This document shows positions 16,189 through 24,594 of a stretch of DNA of 64,000 bases, piece after piece (the stretch's first letter is position 1; every line of letters begins with the position of its first letter). The position numbers and the translations under genes were made by a program. The stretch covers positions 1 through 64,000 of the forward strand of contig CAITUV010000054.1 of assembly GCA_903895725.1 (NCBI GenBank), given 5' to 3'. The DNA comes from an uncultured Myxococcales bacterium (GTDB taxonomy: Bacteria > Myxococcota_A > UBA9042 > CAIXZC01). A model generated the notes under the pieces. It did not search any database, was not told the DNA's origin, and saw only the letters and a program-made list of their open reading frames with translations.

Positions 16189-17839
16189 CGGCTCCTCCGT
16201 TGGTGACTGGGGCGGACTTGGGCTGCTCAGCCCAAAGAGTGCGTTCGATCAGGGCGACGAGCGGGCGCAGGGTGGCCTTTTCGAGTGCCGAGATGGACAG
16301 TCCGCCGTACCGCCTCGCCAGGTTCGACGCGACGGTGGGATCGGCGAGCCGGTCCATCTTGTTGAACAGGGTGATGCGGGGGATCCACTGGAGCTCGAGC
16401 TCCGCAAGCAGGCGTTCGACGGCCTCGAGCTGCTCGTCGCACCATGGAGAGCTGGCATCAACGACGTGGAGCAGCAGGTCGGCCGACTCGAGCTCCTCGA
16501 GCGTGGCCTTGAACGCGGTCTTGAGGTCGGGCGGCAGGTTGCGGATGAACCCCACCGTGTCGGTCAGGACCATTTCGCGGTCCTTGGGGAATCGGAGTCG
16601 GCGGGTGTAGGGGTCCAGGGTGGCAAACAGCTTGTCCTCGGCAACGGCCCGCGCATGGGTCAGAGAATTGAGCAGCGTGGACTTGCCTGCATTGGTGTAC
16701 CCGACGATGGAGACGATGGGGATCCCGGAGCGCTCCCGGCGCTTGCGTCGTTCCTTGCGCCTTCGGGCCAGCTCCTCCAGCTGCTTCTCGAGGTGAGAGA
16801 TGCGCTGACGGATGCGGCGCCGATCGGTCTCCAGCTTCGTCTCTCCCGGACCTCGAATGCCGATGCCGCCCAGGAGCCGGCTCATGGCATGGCCGGCGCC
16901 GATGAGGCGGGGCATGAGGTACTTGAGCTGCGCTGCCTCGACCTGGAGCCGTCCGTCCCGGCTTGCGGCGCGCTGGGAGAAGATGTCCAGAATGAGCTGG
17001 GTCCGGTCGATGACGCGGACCTCGGCCAGATCCGAAATCGACTTGACCTGGGCCGGGCTGAGGTCGGGGCAGAAGATCAGCAGGTCCACCTCGAGCTGCA
17101 GCGTCCGCACCAGCAGCTCCTGGAGCTTGCCCAGCCCGATGAGGTATCGGGGATCGGGCCGGCGCCGCTGCACCACCAGGTCCACCACGTCGAGCCCGGC
17201 GGAATTGGCCAGCTCGCGGAACTCCGCCACCTCGGATTCCGGATTCTCGGCCCTCCCGTCGTCCAGGAACACCAGCACCGCCCGCTCCCGCCCCTTTCGG
17301 GCCTTAAGACCCTCGGCCTTGCGACCGAACTCCGCCTCCAGCGCCTTGACGAATGCGGAGAAGTCGAGGTCGAAGTCGTGGACCGGAGCGGTCGGCAGAA
17401 TCTCGAACTGCTTCTTCTCCGGATTGACCGGAAGCAGGTGCGCCACGCTCATGACAATGGGATTGACGAAGGGCCGGGAATCGATGGCCGCAACCAGGTC
17501 GAGCGACAGACGGGACAGGTCGGTCAGGTCTGCGTTGGACAGGGGCTCGCCCTGGAGGTGCGTGTGAACCATCCGCAACCCGCGCAGACGCGTCCGACTC
17601 GCCCGGAACCGGCCGAGGTCGGGCATGGATACGCTGTCGGCATCACCGACGGCGACGAACTGGACATTGCCCTTGCGGTCGATGAAGAGCCCCACCTGGC
17701 GGCGGATGTCCCTCGACAGCTCCGCCATGTACAGGGCCACTTCCTGAGTGACTACCTGCTCCGGGGGAACATACCTGCGATAGAGCCGTTCCAGCGCATC
17801 CACCTGGCTCGATTTCAGGCCCGTTGTGTTGCCGTCCAC
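16166..17839 (-). CDS. hflX: GTPase HflX (long form)
   Basis: 557 residues with the HflX GTPase core: G1 GYTNAGKST, G3 DTVGFI, G4 NKMD, preceded by the HflX glycine-rich signature GGIGIRGPGETKLE and the basic coiled linker. HflX binds 50S subunits and splits stalled or heat-damaged ribosomes. Usual bacterial lengths are about 370-430 residues; here the N-terminus is extended by ~150 residues, a form I recall from other deltaproteobacteria and cyanobacteria. GTG start at 17837-17839, 15 nt after the TPR gene. The 3' end overlaps phoH by 23 nt. Confidence 0.92.
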   Translation of the reverse strand: MDGNTTGLKSSQVDALERLYRRYVPPEQVVTQEVALYMAELSRDIRRQVGLFIDRKGNVQFVAVGDADSVSMPDLGRFRASRTRLRGLRMVHTHLQGEPLSNADLTDLSRLSLDLVAAIDSRPFVNPIVMSVAHLLPVNPEKKQFEILPTAPVHDFDLDFSAFVKALEAEFGRKAEGLKARKGRERAVLVFLDDGRAENPESEVAEFRELANSAGLDVVDLVVQRRRPDPRYLIGLGKLQELLVRTLQLEVDLLIFCPDLSPAQVKSISDLAEVRVIDRTQLILDIFSQRAASRDGRLQVEAAQLKYLMPRLIGAGHAMSRLLGGIGIRGPGETKLETDRRRIRQRISHLEKQLEELARRRKERRKRRERSGIPIVSIVGYTNAGKSTLLNSLTHARAVAEDKLFATLDPYTRRLRFPKDREMVLTDTVGFIRNLPPDLKTAFKATLEELESADLLLHVVDASSPWCDEQLEAVERLLAELELQWIPRITLFNKMDRLADPTVASNLARRYGGLSISALEKATLRPLVALIERTLWAEQPKSAPVTNGGADEEELRS

Positions 17840-17854
17840 GCGCTGGGTAATCGC

Positions 17855-19300
17855 TCACCTCCCCTGCTGGTCGATGCGTTGGAGGAAATAGGCGACCTCG
17901 GCCCGAAGTCGCGACGGAAGACGGGTGTGCGTGGCTTCCCGAAGATCGGCCACGGCATCCAGGAACCGCCCGGCCATGAGGAAGTACTTGCCCCGGAGTG
18001 CTGCGAGCACGCCGGCGGGGACCGGGGAGTCAGGCCCGTTGTCGAGCTGTGCGAGCGCCTCCTGGAACCGGCCGGAGGACGCGTACAGGAACACGAGGAA
18101 GACGGTCACGTCGCGGTATGCAGGGTGCAGGCTGCGAACGGTCTCGAACAGCTCCAGGGCGCGCTCGGGCTGCTGCAGCTTGAGGCTGATTCGGGCCGCC
18201 AGGTAGGTGGCATCGAGCTTCTTCCCGACCAATCGGGAGGCCTCGAGGACCTGGAGTGCCTTCTCCGGGTCGCCCGCACCGAGGTGGGCCTTGGCCAGCA
18301 GCGGCACCAGCACCGGGTGCCTCGGCTTGTCCTTGACCGACGGTACGAGGAGTTGGACGGCCTGTGACGGAGGCACGTGCATCAGCGACAACAGCAGCTC
18401 CCTGAACTTCTTATTCTTGGACTCCGTGGCGTTGGCCAGCAGGTCGACCACCTCCCGGACCACAGGCTGCTCGGGTGACAGCTCGAGGGAGCGCCGCCAG
18501 AGGTCCAGCGCCGGCGCATACTCGGCCTCGCCGAAATGGATGTGGGCCCTCAGGTTGAGCGCTGCCGGAAAATCGGGGTGGACCTTCAGCCCCAGGTCCA
18601 GATCCTGGGCCGCTCCCGGGAAGTCTCCCCGCTTGTACTTGAGCATCGCCGCGTACAGGCGGCACATGCCGATGAAATAGGCCGGTCCCATGAGGAACCG
18701 GGGATGGTCTCCAGCCTCCACCAGGGTGACGGCACGAGTCAGCGCTTCCTCGGCCCCCTGCAGGTCGCCGTCCCGAAGATCCTCGAGACCTCCGTAAAGC
18801 GCCCGCTCGGCCTCCGAGTGCTCGTCCCGCCAGGTCCTCGGGTTCGAGGACTGGTAGACCGCGGCGGCCCCCTTGGGAGCAAACGTCTTGTGCGAGAGCA
18901 CGGTCAGTCGCCCCTCATGCAACCGGACCTCGACCCGGATCCCGGCAATCCCGCGGGTAAACGTCCCGTCCCGGAGCAGATCCTCCTGCACCTTCACGAA
19001 CGAAAGAGCGTAGAGCCCCTCCTCCGCCTTGATCGTGGTGACCTGCACTCCCTCCAGGGCAACCAGGGAACGCTCCACTCCGTCGTACCAGGGGGACGAC
19101 AGGAGCGGCTGAAACACCTGGAGCCCCGGATCGAATGGCTCGAGGAGGAACGGATTCCCGGACGACATGGCCTCCTCGTAAGTCTGGAGGAAGCCATCGA
19201 AGTATGCTCCGGGCTGCTCGTCCACCGCCAGGAGATCTCCGGGCAGCATCACTGCGACAAGCACCGAAAAACCGATCAGCCGAAGTCCGGTTCGCTCCAA
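17855..19300 (-). CDS. exported TPR protein
   Basis: 481 residues. The TTG start (19298-19300) is chosen because GGAGGGG lies 6-7 nt upstream and it gives a clean Sec signal peptide (hydrophobic core LIGFSVLVAVML, cleavage near LLAVDEQ). The first ~150 residues are an unrecognised mixed domain; from about 170 onward there are repeated 34-residue helical pairs typical of tetratricopeptide repeats (for example GDFPGAAQDLDLGLKVHPDF). Probably a periplasmic scaffold. It leads the minus-strand operon with hflX, phoH and the glycosyltransferase, behind the promoter at 19321-19349. Confidence 0.7.
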   Translation of the reverse strand: MERTGLRLIGFSVLVAVMLPGDLLAVDEQPGAYFDGFLQTYEEAMSSGNPFLLEPFDPGLQVFQPLLSSPWYDGVERSLVALEGVQVTTIKAEEGLYALSFVKVQEDLLRDGTFTRGIAGIRVEVRLHEGRLTVLSHKTFAPKGAAAVYQSSNPRTWRDEHSEAERALYGGLEDLRDGDLQGAEEALTRAVTLVEAGDHPRFLMGPAYFIGMCRLYAAMLKYKRGDFPGAAQDLDLGLKVHPDFPAALNLRAHIHFGEAEYAPALDLWRRSLELSPEQPVVREVVDLLANATESKNKKFRELLLSLMHVPPSQAVQLLVPSVKDKPRHPVLVPLLAKAHLGAGDPEKALQVLEASRLVGKKLDATYLAARISLKLQQPERALELFETVRSLHPAYRDVTVFLVFLYASSGRFQEALAQLDNGPDSPVPAGVLAALRGKYFLMAGRFLDAVADLREATHTRLPSRLRAEVAYFLQRIDQQGR

Positions 19301-19320
19301 ATTCGCCCCTCCGTGCGGCT

Positions 19321-19349
19321 ACTATACACGGAGCCGATTCCGCCCACAA
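19321..19349 (-). promoter_or_regulatory. sigma70-like promoter of the TPR-hflX-phoH operon
   Basis: On the minus strand TTGTGG (19344-19349) and TATAGT (19321-19326) are separated by 17 bp, about 20 bp upstream of the TTG start. Close consensus match, position fitting a short leader. Confidence 0.6.
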
Positions 19350-19434
19350 CCGTCGAGAGCACTCCCCGCCCCAAACGGGGGCCGGAATTGGCGACTTTCC
19401 GTATGCCTCCCGGGACGAAGAGGAAGGGCGGACC

Positions 19435-19473
19435 GGGAGCGGCCACCGGCCCGGTGCTTGCCGGGCCGCTCCC
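19435..19473. other. long perfect inverted repeat upstream of a lipoprotein gene
   Basis: GGGAGCGGCC (19435-19444) is perfectly complementary to GGCCGCTCCC (19464-19473), with inner pairing of CCGGC and GCCGG. It lies about 47 bp before the ATG at 19521 in the divergent intergenic region, so it is probably a 5'-UTR hairpin or attenuator; a terminator for read-through is less likely here. Confidence 0.45.
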
Positions 19474-19520
19474 CTTCTGGTAGGTTTTCACTGATGGCAT
19501 TGGTGCTCAGGAGGCGGTAC

Positions 19521-21116
19521 ATGCGCGTCAGTTGTCTGGTTACTGTAGTGATGCTTCTTGCGTGCTCGGGCGGTCAATCCTCTCCGGTGGACGTGTCGCA
19601 GCCTGGACTCGATGCAGCCCCGGAAGCCACGTCTGACTCGGCTGCTCCGGCGGACGTGGGCGGCGATTGGGAGCTCCAACCCCAGCCGGACCTGGCCGAG
19701 GTCGCGCCAGTCGAGCCTACGTTCTGGTCCGAGGAAGCCACCAAGGTGGTGGACGACCTGCGCTTCATCCAGGTCGACGGCAAGCCGTTCTTTGCATTGG
19801 GCCTCCACGTCAGCACGGGACTGGTGTACGACGGCGTGACCGGCCCCGGCGAGTGCGACAAGGGCGAGGGCGTGGGCTATCTCGACATCAACATCGAGAA
19901 GACCCACAAGGCTGCCGAGGCCGGTGCCAATTTTGCGTTCCTGTGGGGGTACGACGGGAAGACCCAGGAGCTGCTCAACGTGAAGCCGAAGTTCAAGGGG
20001 CGGTTCCACGACGGATACGGCCAGGTCTTCTCCACGGACCACGACGTCTATCCGATCCTGCTCAACGACCACGGCGAGGCCGACCTCGACGGGTTCGACC
20101 AGGCCAAGGTGGACGAGATGGCCGCTGCATATGCCGATTTCATGGCGCGCACGGGCAAGTTCTCCCCCGAGAACATGCCCAACCTTCCCCCCCTCGAGCA
20201 GGTGGGGCACATGGCCTGGCATCCGACTTTCCGGATGATCGGGACGGGAGATGGCTCGGGCGAGATGCTGACGCCGGAGCAGGCCACGGCCCTGGCCCTG
20301 ACCATGAACATGATGATCGGGGATACGTACACCTACGTGGAGAACCGCTTCGACTGGAATGACCCGGTCGGGGCGATCATGGCAGCGGGGACCGGCCAGA
20401 AGGGGGACATCGGAGAGGGCTACGACGATTGGCTGGCCACCGATGATCCGGACCACCAGAGCATGTTCGACTCGGGATTCCAGCTCGCTCACTCGATCCG
20501 TTCCAAGGGCATGCCCGAGGCGGTAATCTGGATGTGGCTGCAGGGGTACTCTTTCGGGGATCAGATCAAGCAATCGGAGTGCAAGGGAAACCCGGATGAT
20601 TCCTGGGCCACCGGCGACTTCCCGCCGCTGACCTACCTCGTGAAGGAGGCAACCGGGATGATCGCGGCCGGAACTACGGGCTTCATCTTCTTCGGCTTCC
20701 CGTACATCCGCATGGAGCAGGCCGAGACCATCTACACGTTCCTTCGAGCGTTCTCGACCGAGGCGGTCTACGAGCCGGCCCTGCTGAGCCCTCGCCTCGA
20801 CCTGGGAATCGATACCCTGTACATGGGAGAGGAAGGGTACGATGGAAAGGGCCGGGTCCATGCCATCGTCAAGTGGCACGAGCCGTCCCGAACGGCCTTC
20901 ATCATCGGGGCCAACCCCGGTGCCCGCGAGACCCTTGCCGAGTTCCCGTTCCCCTGGTCCATCGCCAAGGCGGAGGTGCTCGACTGGGAGAGTGCGGCGT
21001 TCGTTCCGAGCGAGGCCCTGGTCGTGAAGGACAAGCTGGTCACGTTCAACTTCCCGATCGATTCCGGGGCCATCATCCGGGTCCAGCCGTTCGTGAAGTC
21101 GCAGCCGGGAGACTGA
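19521..21116 (+). CDS. lipoprotein with a glycosidase-like (TIM-barrel) domain
   Basis: 531 residues from ATG 19521, chosen for the AGGAGG at 19509-19514 and the compact signal peptide ending in MLLAC (Cys15). After an acidic Pro/Ala linker the mature part opens with FIQVDGKPFFALGLHV, the strand pattern typical of (beta/alpha)8 glycoside hydrolases of clan A. A C-terminal beta domain (about 430-530) follows. I cannot assign a family or the two catalytic carboxylates. Likely an outer-membrane-anchored glycan-acting or binding protein. Next gene is 15 nt downstream, same strand. Confidence 0.5.
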   Translation: MRVSCLVTVVMLLACSGGQSSPVDVSQPGLDAAPEATSDSAAPADVGGDWELQPQPDLAEVAPVEPTFWSEEATKVVDDLRFIQVDGKPFFALGLHVSTGLVYDGVTGPGECDKGEGVGYLDINIEKTHKAAEAGANFAFLWGYDGKTQELLNVKPKFKGRFHDGYGQVFSTDHDVYPILLNDHGEADLDGFDQAKVDEMAAAYADFMARTGKFSPENMPNLPPLEQVGHMAWHPTFRMIGTGDGSGEMLTPEQATALALTMNMMIGDTYTYVENRFDWNDPVGAIMAAGTGQKGDIGEGYDDWLATDDPDHQSMFDSGFQLAHSIRSKGMPEAVIWMWLQGYSFGDQIKQSECKGNPDDSWATGDFPPLTYLVKEATGMIAAGTTGFIFFGFPYIRMEQAETIYTFLRAFSTEAVYEPALLSPRLDLGIDTLYMGEEGYDGKGRVHAIVKWHEPSRTAFIIGANPGARETLAEFPFPWSIAKAEVLDWESAAFVPSEALVVKDKLVTFNFPIDSGAIIRVQPFVKSQPGD

Positions 21117-21131
21117 GCCCGGCTCGAAACC

Positions 21132-23252
21132 GTGGGGGTGGCACTGGTGTCAGCCGGCCCTTGCCAGGAAGGACGATTCCGACGCCCGGGCTCCCGCGGT
21201 GCTCCACCGAGAGCGGCCCTCGTTCCACTCCTCGTGGTGGCATGGGGCCTGACGTCCTGCGGCGAGTTCCACACCCGCTGGCTGTGGGAGGAGGACTGTC
21301 CCGCCCCCCACGGGGTGATACCGTCGGTTCCGCCCCAGGTGGCGGCCACACTCAACGAGCCGTTGGTGGTTCTTCTGCGAGCTGAGGGGTCGGTGGACGA
21401 GTGGCGGCTTGCAGCGGGCGTCCTGCCTCCCGGCCTGAGGCTGCACGAAAGCCAGGGGCTGCTCTGGGGGTTGCCCGAGGAGGCCGGGGACTATGCCCTG
21501 ACTCTCGAGGCCGTGCCGCCGGACGGTCTCTGCCTCCTCCCGGCCACGACCGAGCTGACCATCCAGGTGGCTCCCGGTTGCGACGGCAGGGACCAGTGTC
21601 CGCCTCGGCCCGGGCTTGAAGCGCATTGCGACGATGACTGGGTCTGCACTCTGGCAGGCGACTGGCCCGACTGCCCGCCCGTGTTCGGGGAGGGAATCGC
21701 GTGGAGTCTCGAGGTCCTGCAAGGCCCCGAGACATCCGACTCGCACCCCGAAGACTCGATCTCCGTGGATGCGGGTCCCTGGATTGTCGACTCTCACGGC
21801 GAGCTGACGCTCCAGGACCGCAAGCTTCCCGGGCAGGAGCCCTTCACCCACCGAATGGACCTGCTGCTTGGCGAGAAGTCCGCCGTGCTCCGCTACCGGC
21901 TCCCCGACCTCTGGCCGGTTCCCTTCGCCGTGGGAGACGAGGTCGTCCTGGCGACCGCGGACGAAGGGCTTGCAGGCCGCGAGCTGGCACTGTGGAGTCC
22001 GGACGGACTCGTGGCAGCCCGCCTGCACGAGGGGGCCCTGCTCGACTTTGCCGGCCTCTGTCCGCTCGACGTCTGCGAGCTTCCCGTGGTCCAGCTCCAC
22101 GTCCATGACTGCCCCGGGGAAGAAGTGCAATGCGGACGGGGACGCCCCGATCTTCTGCTGGCCCAGGGGAAGCCCTGCCTCGCCGGCGGGCACGTCCTCC
22201 TGGAGTCAGCTGCCCCCAGCTGGCTGGCGGTCGGTGCGGCCTATTCCTACAAGCCCGGCACGTTTCGAGAGGAGCTCTGTCCCGGTGTCGCTCCGCTCCA
22301 TTCCTCCTTTGCGCTCCAACCCGAGTCCGGATGCCCGGTGGCCCGCATCTACTCGGCACTTGGCGATGTCGGCGTGCTGGAGCTGGGGTCTGCCCTGGAG
22401 GTCCCCCCCGACGTCGTGTTCACCGGCGTGCCCTTCACCTCGGCCGCGGCGGACGACCCGCTCATGCAGGACGGGAAGCCCACCGCCCCGGACGGCACCC
22501 CGCTGGCAGCCTGGCACTGGTCGCTGACCCAGCCCTACGAGGGGCTCGTCAGGCTCGAGCCGCTCAAGAAGACCACCCCGTCAGAGGAAGAGGGACCGGA
22601 GCCCAGGCGCCTCCCGCTGACGGCCCCCGGCATCTACTCGGTTTTGCTCGAGGTCGAGGACGAATCGGGTCGCTCGAGCTGCATTCCGGACCTTTTCGAG
22701 GTCGAGGCCAGGGCCTCGGCCGGGATCGATTTCCGGGTCGACGCGGTCTGGTATTCCGCGGACGGGAGCACGCAGCACGACCTCCAGGCGGACGTGCTGG
22801 TCATGGCCCCCCAATACGCGTACTACCTGTTGCAGGAGAACGGCTCGATGCCCTGGCCGGATGAGGTCTGGGACAACCCGGCGTTCGTGTGCAGCGAGCT
22901 CAATCCGCAGCCGGCCGGATGGAAGCAGACCCCACTTCCGGACGTCCCCCGAGCCGAGGGTACCCCGCCGCCGCCGGATTACTCCTGCCAGGTCGCCGGG
23001 GGACAGGTACCGCTCGGTTTCCCCGAGGTCGTGACGCTTCGGGATCTCGACCGGGACAAGAAGACGAACCGCTACCCGCTGGCCGTTCTGGCCTCCCCCG
23101 AGAACAAGGCCCCGCTCCACGTCACCGTTCGAGTGTTCCTGGACGGCAAGCCCCGGTACGAGACCCGCCAGAAGGTGCTGGCCCCTGGACAGCTGTTCCC
23201 GGTCGGCTACGTGGACGTGGCGCTCGAGAAGTTCGTCGCAACCTCGATGTGA
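21132..23252 (+). CDS. lipoprotein with putative Ig domain (He_PIG-like)
   Basis: 706 residues from GTG 21132; other GTG codons just downstream are possible. A long basic N-region precedes a hydrophobic core and the lipobox LTSC. Residues about 70-150 fit the He_PIG immunoglobulin-like repeat (GVLPPGLRL, GLLWGLPEEAGDYALTLEA). The rest is Cys-containing beta-rich sequence without a family match I can name. Follows the glycosidase-like lipoprotein by 15 nt, so the two are probably cotranscribed. Confidence 0.55.
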   Translation: MGVALVSAGPCQEGRFRRPGSRGAPPRAALVPLLVVAWGLTSCGEFHTRWLWEEDCPAPHGVIPSVPPQVAATLNEPLVVLLRAEGSVDEWRLAAGVLPPGLRLHESQGLLWGLPEEAGDYALTLEAVPPDGLCLLPATTELTIQVAPGCDGRDQCPPRPGLEAHCDDDWVCTLAGDWPDCPPVFGEGIAWSLEVLQGPETSDSHPEDSISVDAGPWIVDSHGELTLQDRKLPGQEPFTHRMDLLLGEKSAVLRYRLPDLWPVPFAVGDEVVLATADEGLAGRELALWSPDGLVAARLHEGALLDFAGLCPLDVCELPVVQLHVHDCPGEEVQCGRGRPDLLLAQGKPCLAGGHVLLESAAPSWLAVGAAYSYKPGTFREELCPGVAPLHSSFALQPESGCPVARIYSALGDVGVLELGSALEVPPDVVFTGVPFTSAAADDPLMQDGKPTAPDGTPLAAWHWSLTQPYEGLVRLEPLKKTTPSEEEGPEPRRLPLTAPGIYSVLLEVEDESGRSSCIPDLFEVEARASAGIDFRVDAVWYSADGSTQHDLQADVLVMAPQYAYYLLQENGSMPWPDEVWDNPAFVCSELNPQPAGWKQTPLPDVPRAEGTPPPPDYSCQVAGGQVPLGFPEVVTLRDLDRDKKTNRYPLAVLASPENKAPLHVTVRVFLDGKPRYETRQKVLAPGQLFPVGYVDVALEKFVATSM

Positions 23253-23257
23253 CGCGG

Positions 23258-24010
23258 CTACTTCGGGGGAATCTGGGATTCGGGCATCTCCGGGGCCTTG
23301 AGCTTGTCGACATCGACCTCCTCGTTGTCGCCGTCCCCGATGGCGCCCTGAGGGATCTTCTGGGTCGAGTGGCCGTCGACCGGCAGCACGGGAATCTCGG
23401 TTCCAGGGGGCTCGGGAGCGATGTCGTCGAGCTCCTTGAGCACGCCTTCGATGACCCCACGGGCCTGGTCGTACTGCTTGTCGTCGAGGAAGGTGACGAC
23501 CACGCCCACCTTGGCCTCGAGCTTCTCGAGGAAGCGCATGAGGTCCTGGGTGGCCTCGCTCTCGGATGCCCCCTTGAGGGCTCCGATGCGGGAGCGGGCC
23601 CGGTCGAGCTGCCGGGTCAGGTAGGAGACCTTGTCCGGAGTGGGCATGGCCTTCCAGACCTCGGTGATCTTGCGGTGCAGCTCACGGGCCTTCTTCCCTT
23701 CCTCGAGCTGGATCCGGCGCTTCTCCATCCGCTGACGCTCGAGCTCGTCTTCCTCGAGCTGCCGCTTACGGGCGGGGTCGAGGGCCCGCTGCGCCTCAAT
23801 CTCGGCCTGGCGGCGGCTCTCGACGCCGGAGATCCGGAACTCGAAGTACAGGAGCAGGCCGGCCAGGGCCGCCAGCATGGCCAGGGGGATGGCGAAGAGA
23901 TGCCAGCGACGCTCCTTCTCATCCACCTTCACCACGTAGCTGCCACAGTTCATGCAGATGATGGCACCCGGTTCGATGGGCTTCTCACAATGTGGGCATC
24001 GGGTCTGCAC
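23258..24010 (-). CDS. membrane protein with zinc ribbon and coiled coil
   Basis: 250 residues from GTG 24008-24010, preferred over the TTG at 24028 because AAGGAGG lies 8 nt before it. Order: CPHC...CMNC zinc ribbon, one transmembrane helix (HLFAIPLAMLAALAGLLLYF), a Lys/Glu/Arg-rich coiled coil (about 65-120), then a helical domain and an acidic tail. This layout fits a membrane-anchored zinc-ribbon protein with a periplasmic coiled-coil arm. Function unknown. Converges with the preceding lipoprotein gene (6 nt apart). Confidence 0.6.
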   Translation of the reverse strand: MQTRCPHCEKPIEPGAIICMNCGSYVVKVDEKERRWHLFAIPLAMLAALAGLLLYFEFRISGVESRRQAEIEAQRALDPARKRQLEEDELERQRMEKRRIQLEEGKKARELHRKITEVWKAMPTPDKVSYLTRQLDRARSRIGALKGASESEATQDLMRFLEKLEAKVGVVVTFLDDKQYDQARGVIEGVLKELDDIAPEPPGTEIPVLPVDGHSTQKIPQGAIGDGDNEEVDVDKLKAPEMPESQIPPK

Positions 24011-24075
24011 GGCGTCTTCCTCCTTCAATCAGGATGCTCGGGCAAGGGTCGCGAGCGGGGGCCCGCGAACCGTGC

Positions 24076-24480
24076 CTATCTTACGATGAGTATGGGACAG
24101 GTGGCAAATTTCGCCACCTGGGTCACGGTGTCCCCCAGTGGGGAATCGTGCCCCCCCAGTCCCCGGGCACCGATCACGATGAGGTCAGCACACTCCCGGG
24201 ATGCCGCATTCAGGATTCGACTGTACGCGAGTCCCGATTCGACCACCACCTTGACCTGTCGGATTCCCGCTTCCAGCGCCTGACGACGGAACTCCTCGCA
24301 ATCGCCCGCAAGGTCGTGCGGTTCCGACTGCTCTTCCTGGGAGATGGCCGAGTGCTCGACCACCGTCAGCAAGGTCAGCCGGCCCTTCAGGGCAACGGCC
24401 AGGGCAACTGCGCTGTGGAATGCATGTCGGGCACCGGTCGAGCCGTCGGTGGCCAGGAGGATGTGCTTCATGTCACCCAT
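24076..24480 (-). CDS. universal stress protein (UspA family)
   Basis: 134 residues, single Usp domain. Start ATG 24478-24480 with a GAGGGA site. Begins KHILLATDGS (first strand and Asp of the nucleotide site) and ends in the ATP-binding pattern GARGLGG-x(8)-G-x(6)-A, followed by CPILIVR. Such proteins bind ATP and support survival under stress or anaerobiosis. Divergent from the kinase gene. Confidence 0.88.
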   Translation of the reverse strand: MGDMKHILLATDGSTGARHAFHSAVALAVALKGRLTLLTVVEHSAISQEEQSEPHDLAGDCEEFRRQALEAGIRQVKVVVESGLAYSRILNAASRECADLIVIGARGLGGHDSPLGDTVTQVAKFATCPILIVR

Positions 24481-24538
24481 GGTGCTCCCTCTCTCGCACC
24501 TCTCATACCGGGAAAACGCGGTCGCGGTCAACAGAATG

Positions 24539-24567
24539 TTGATTGCGCTGGCAAAGCCTACTAGAAT
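24539..24567 (+). promoter_or_regulatory. sigma70-like promoter of the kinase gene
   Basis: TTGATT (24539-24544), 17 bp, TAGAAT (24562-24567), ending 27 bp before the ATG at 24595. Confidence 0.6.
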
Positions 24568-24594
24568 GCCTTGTCGACGTGGTGTGAGGTTGGC

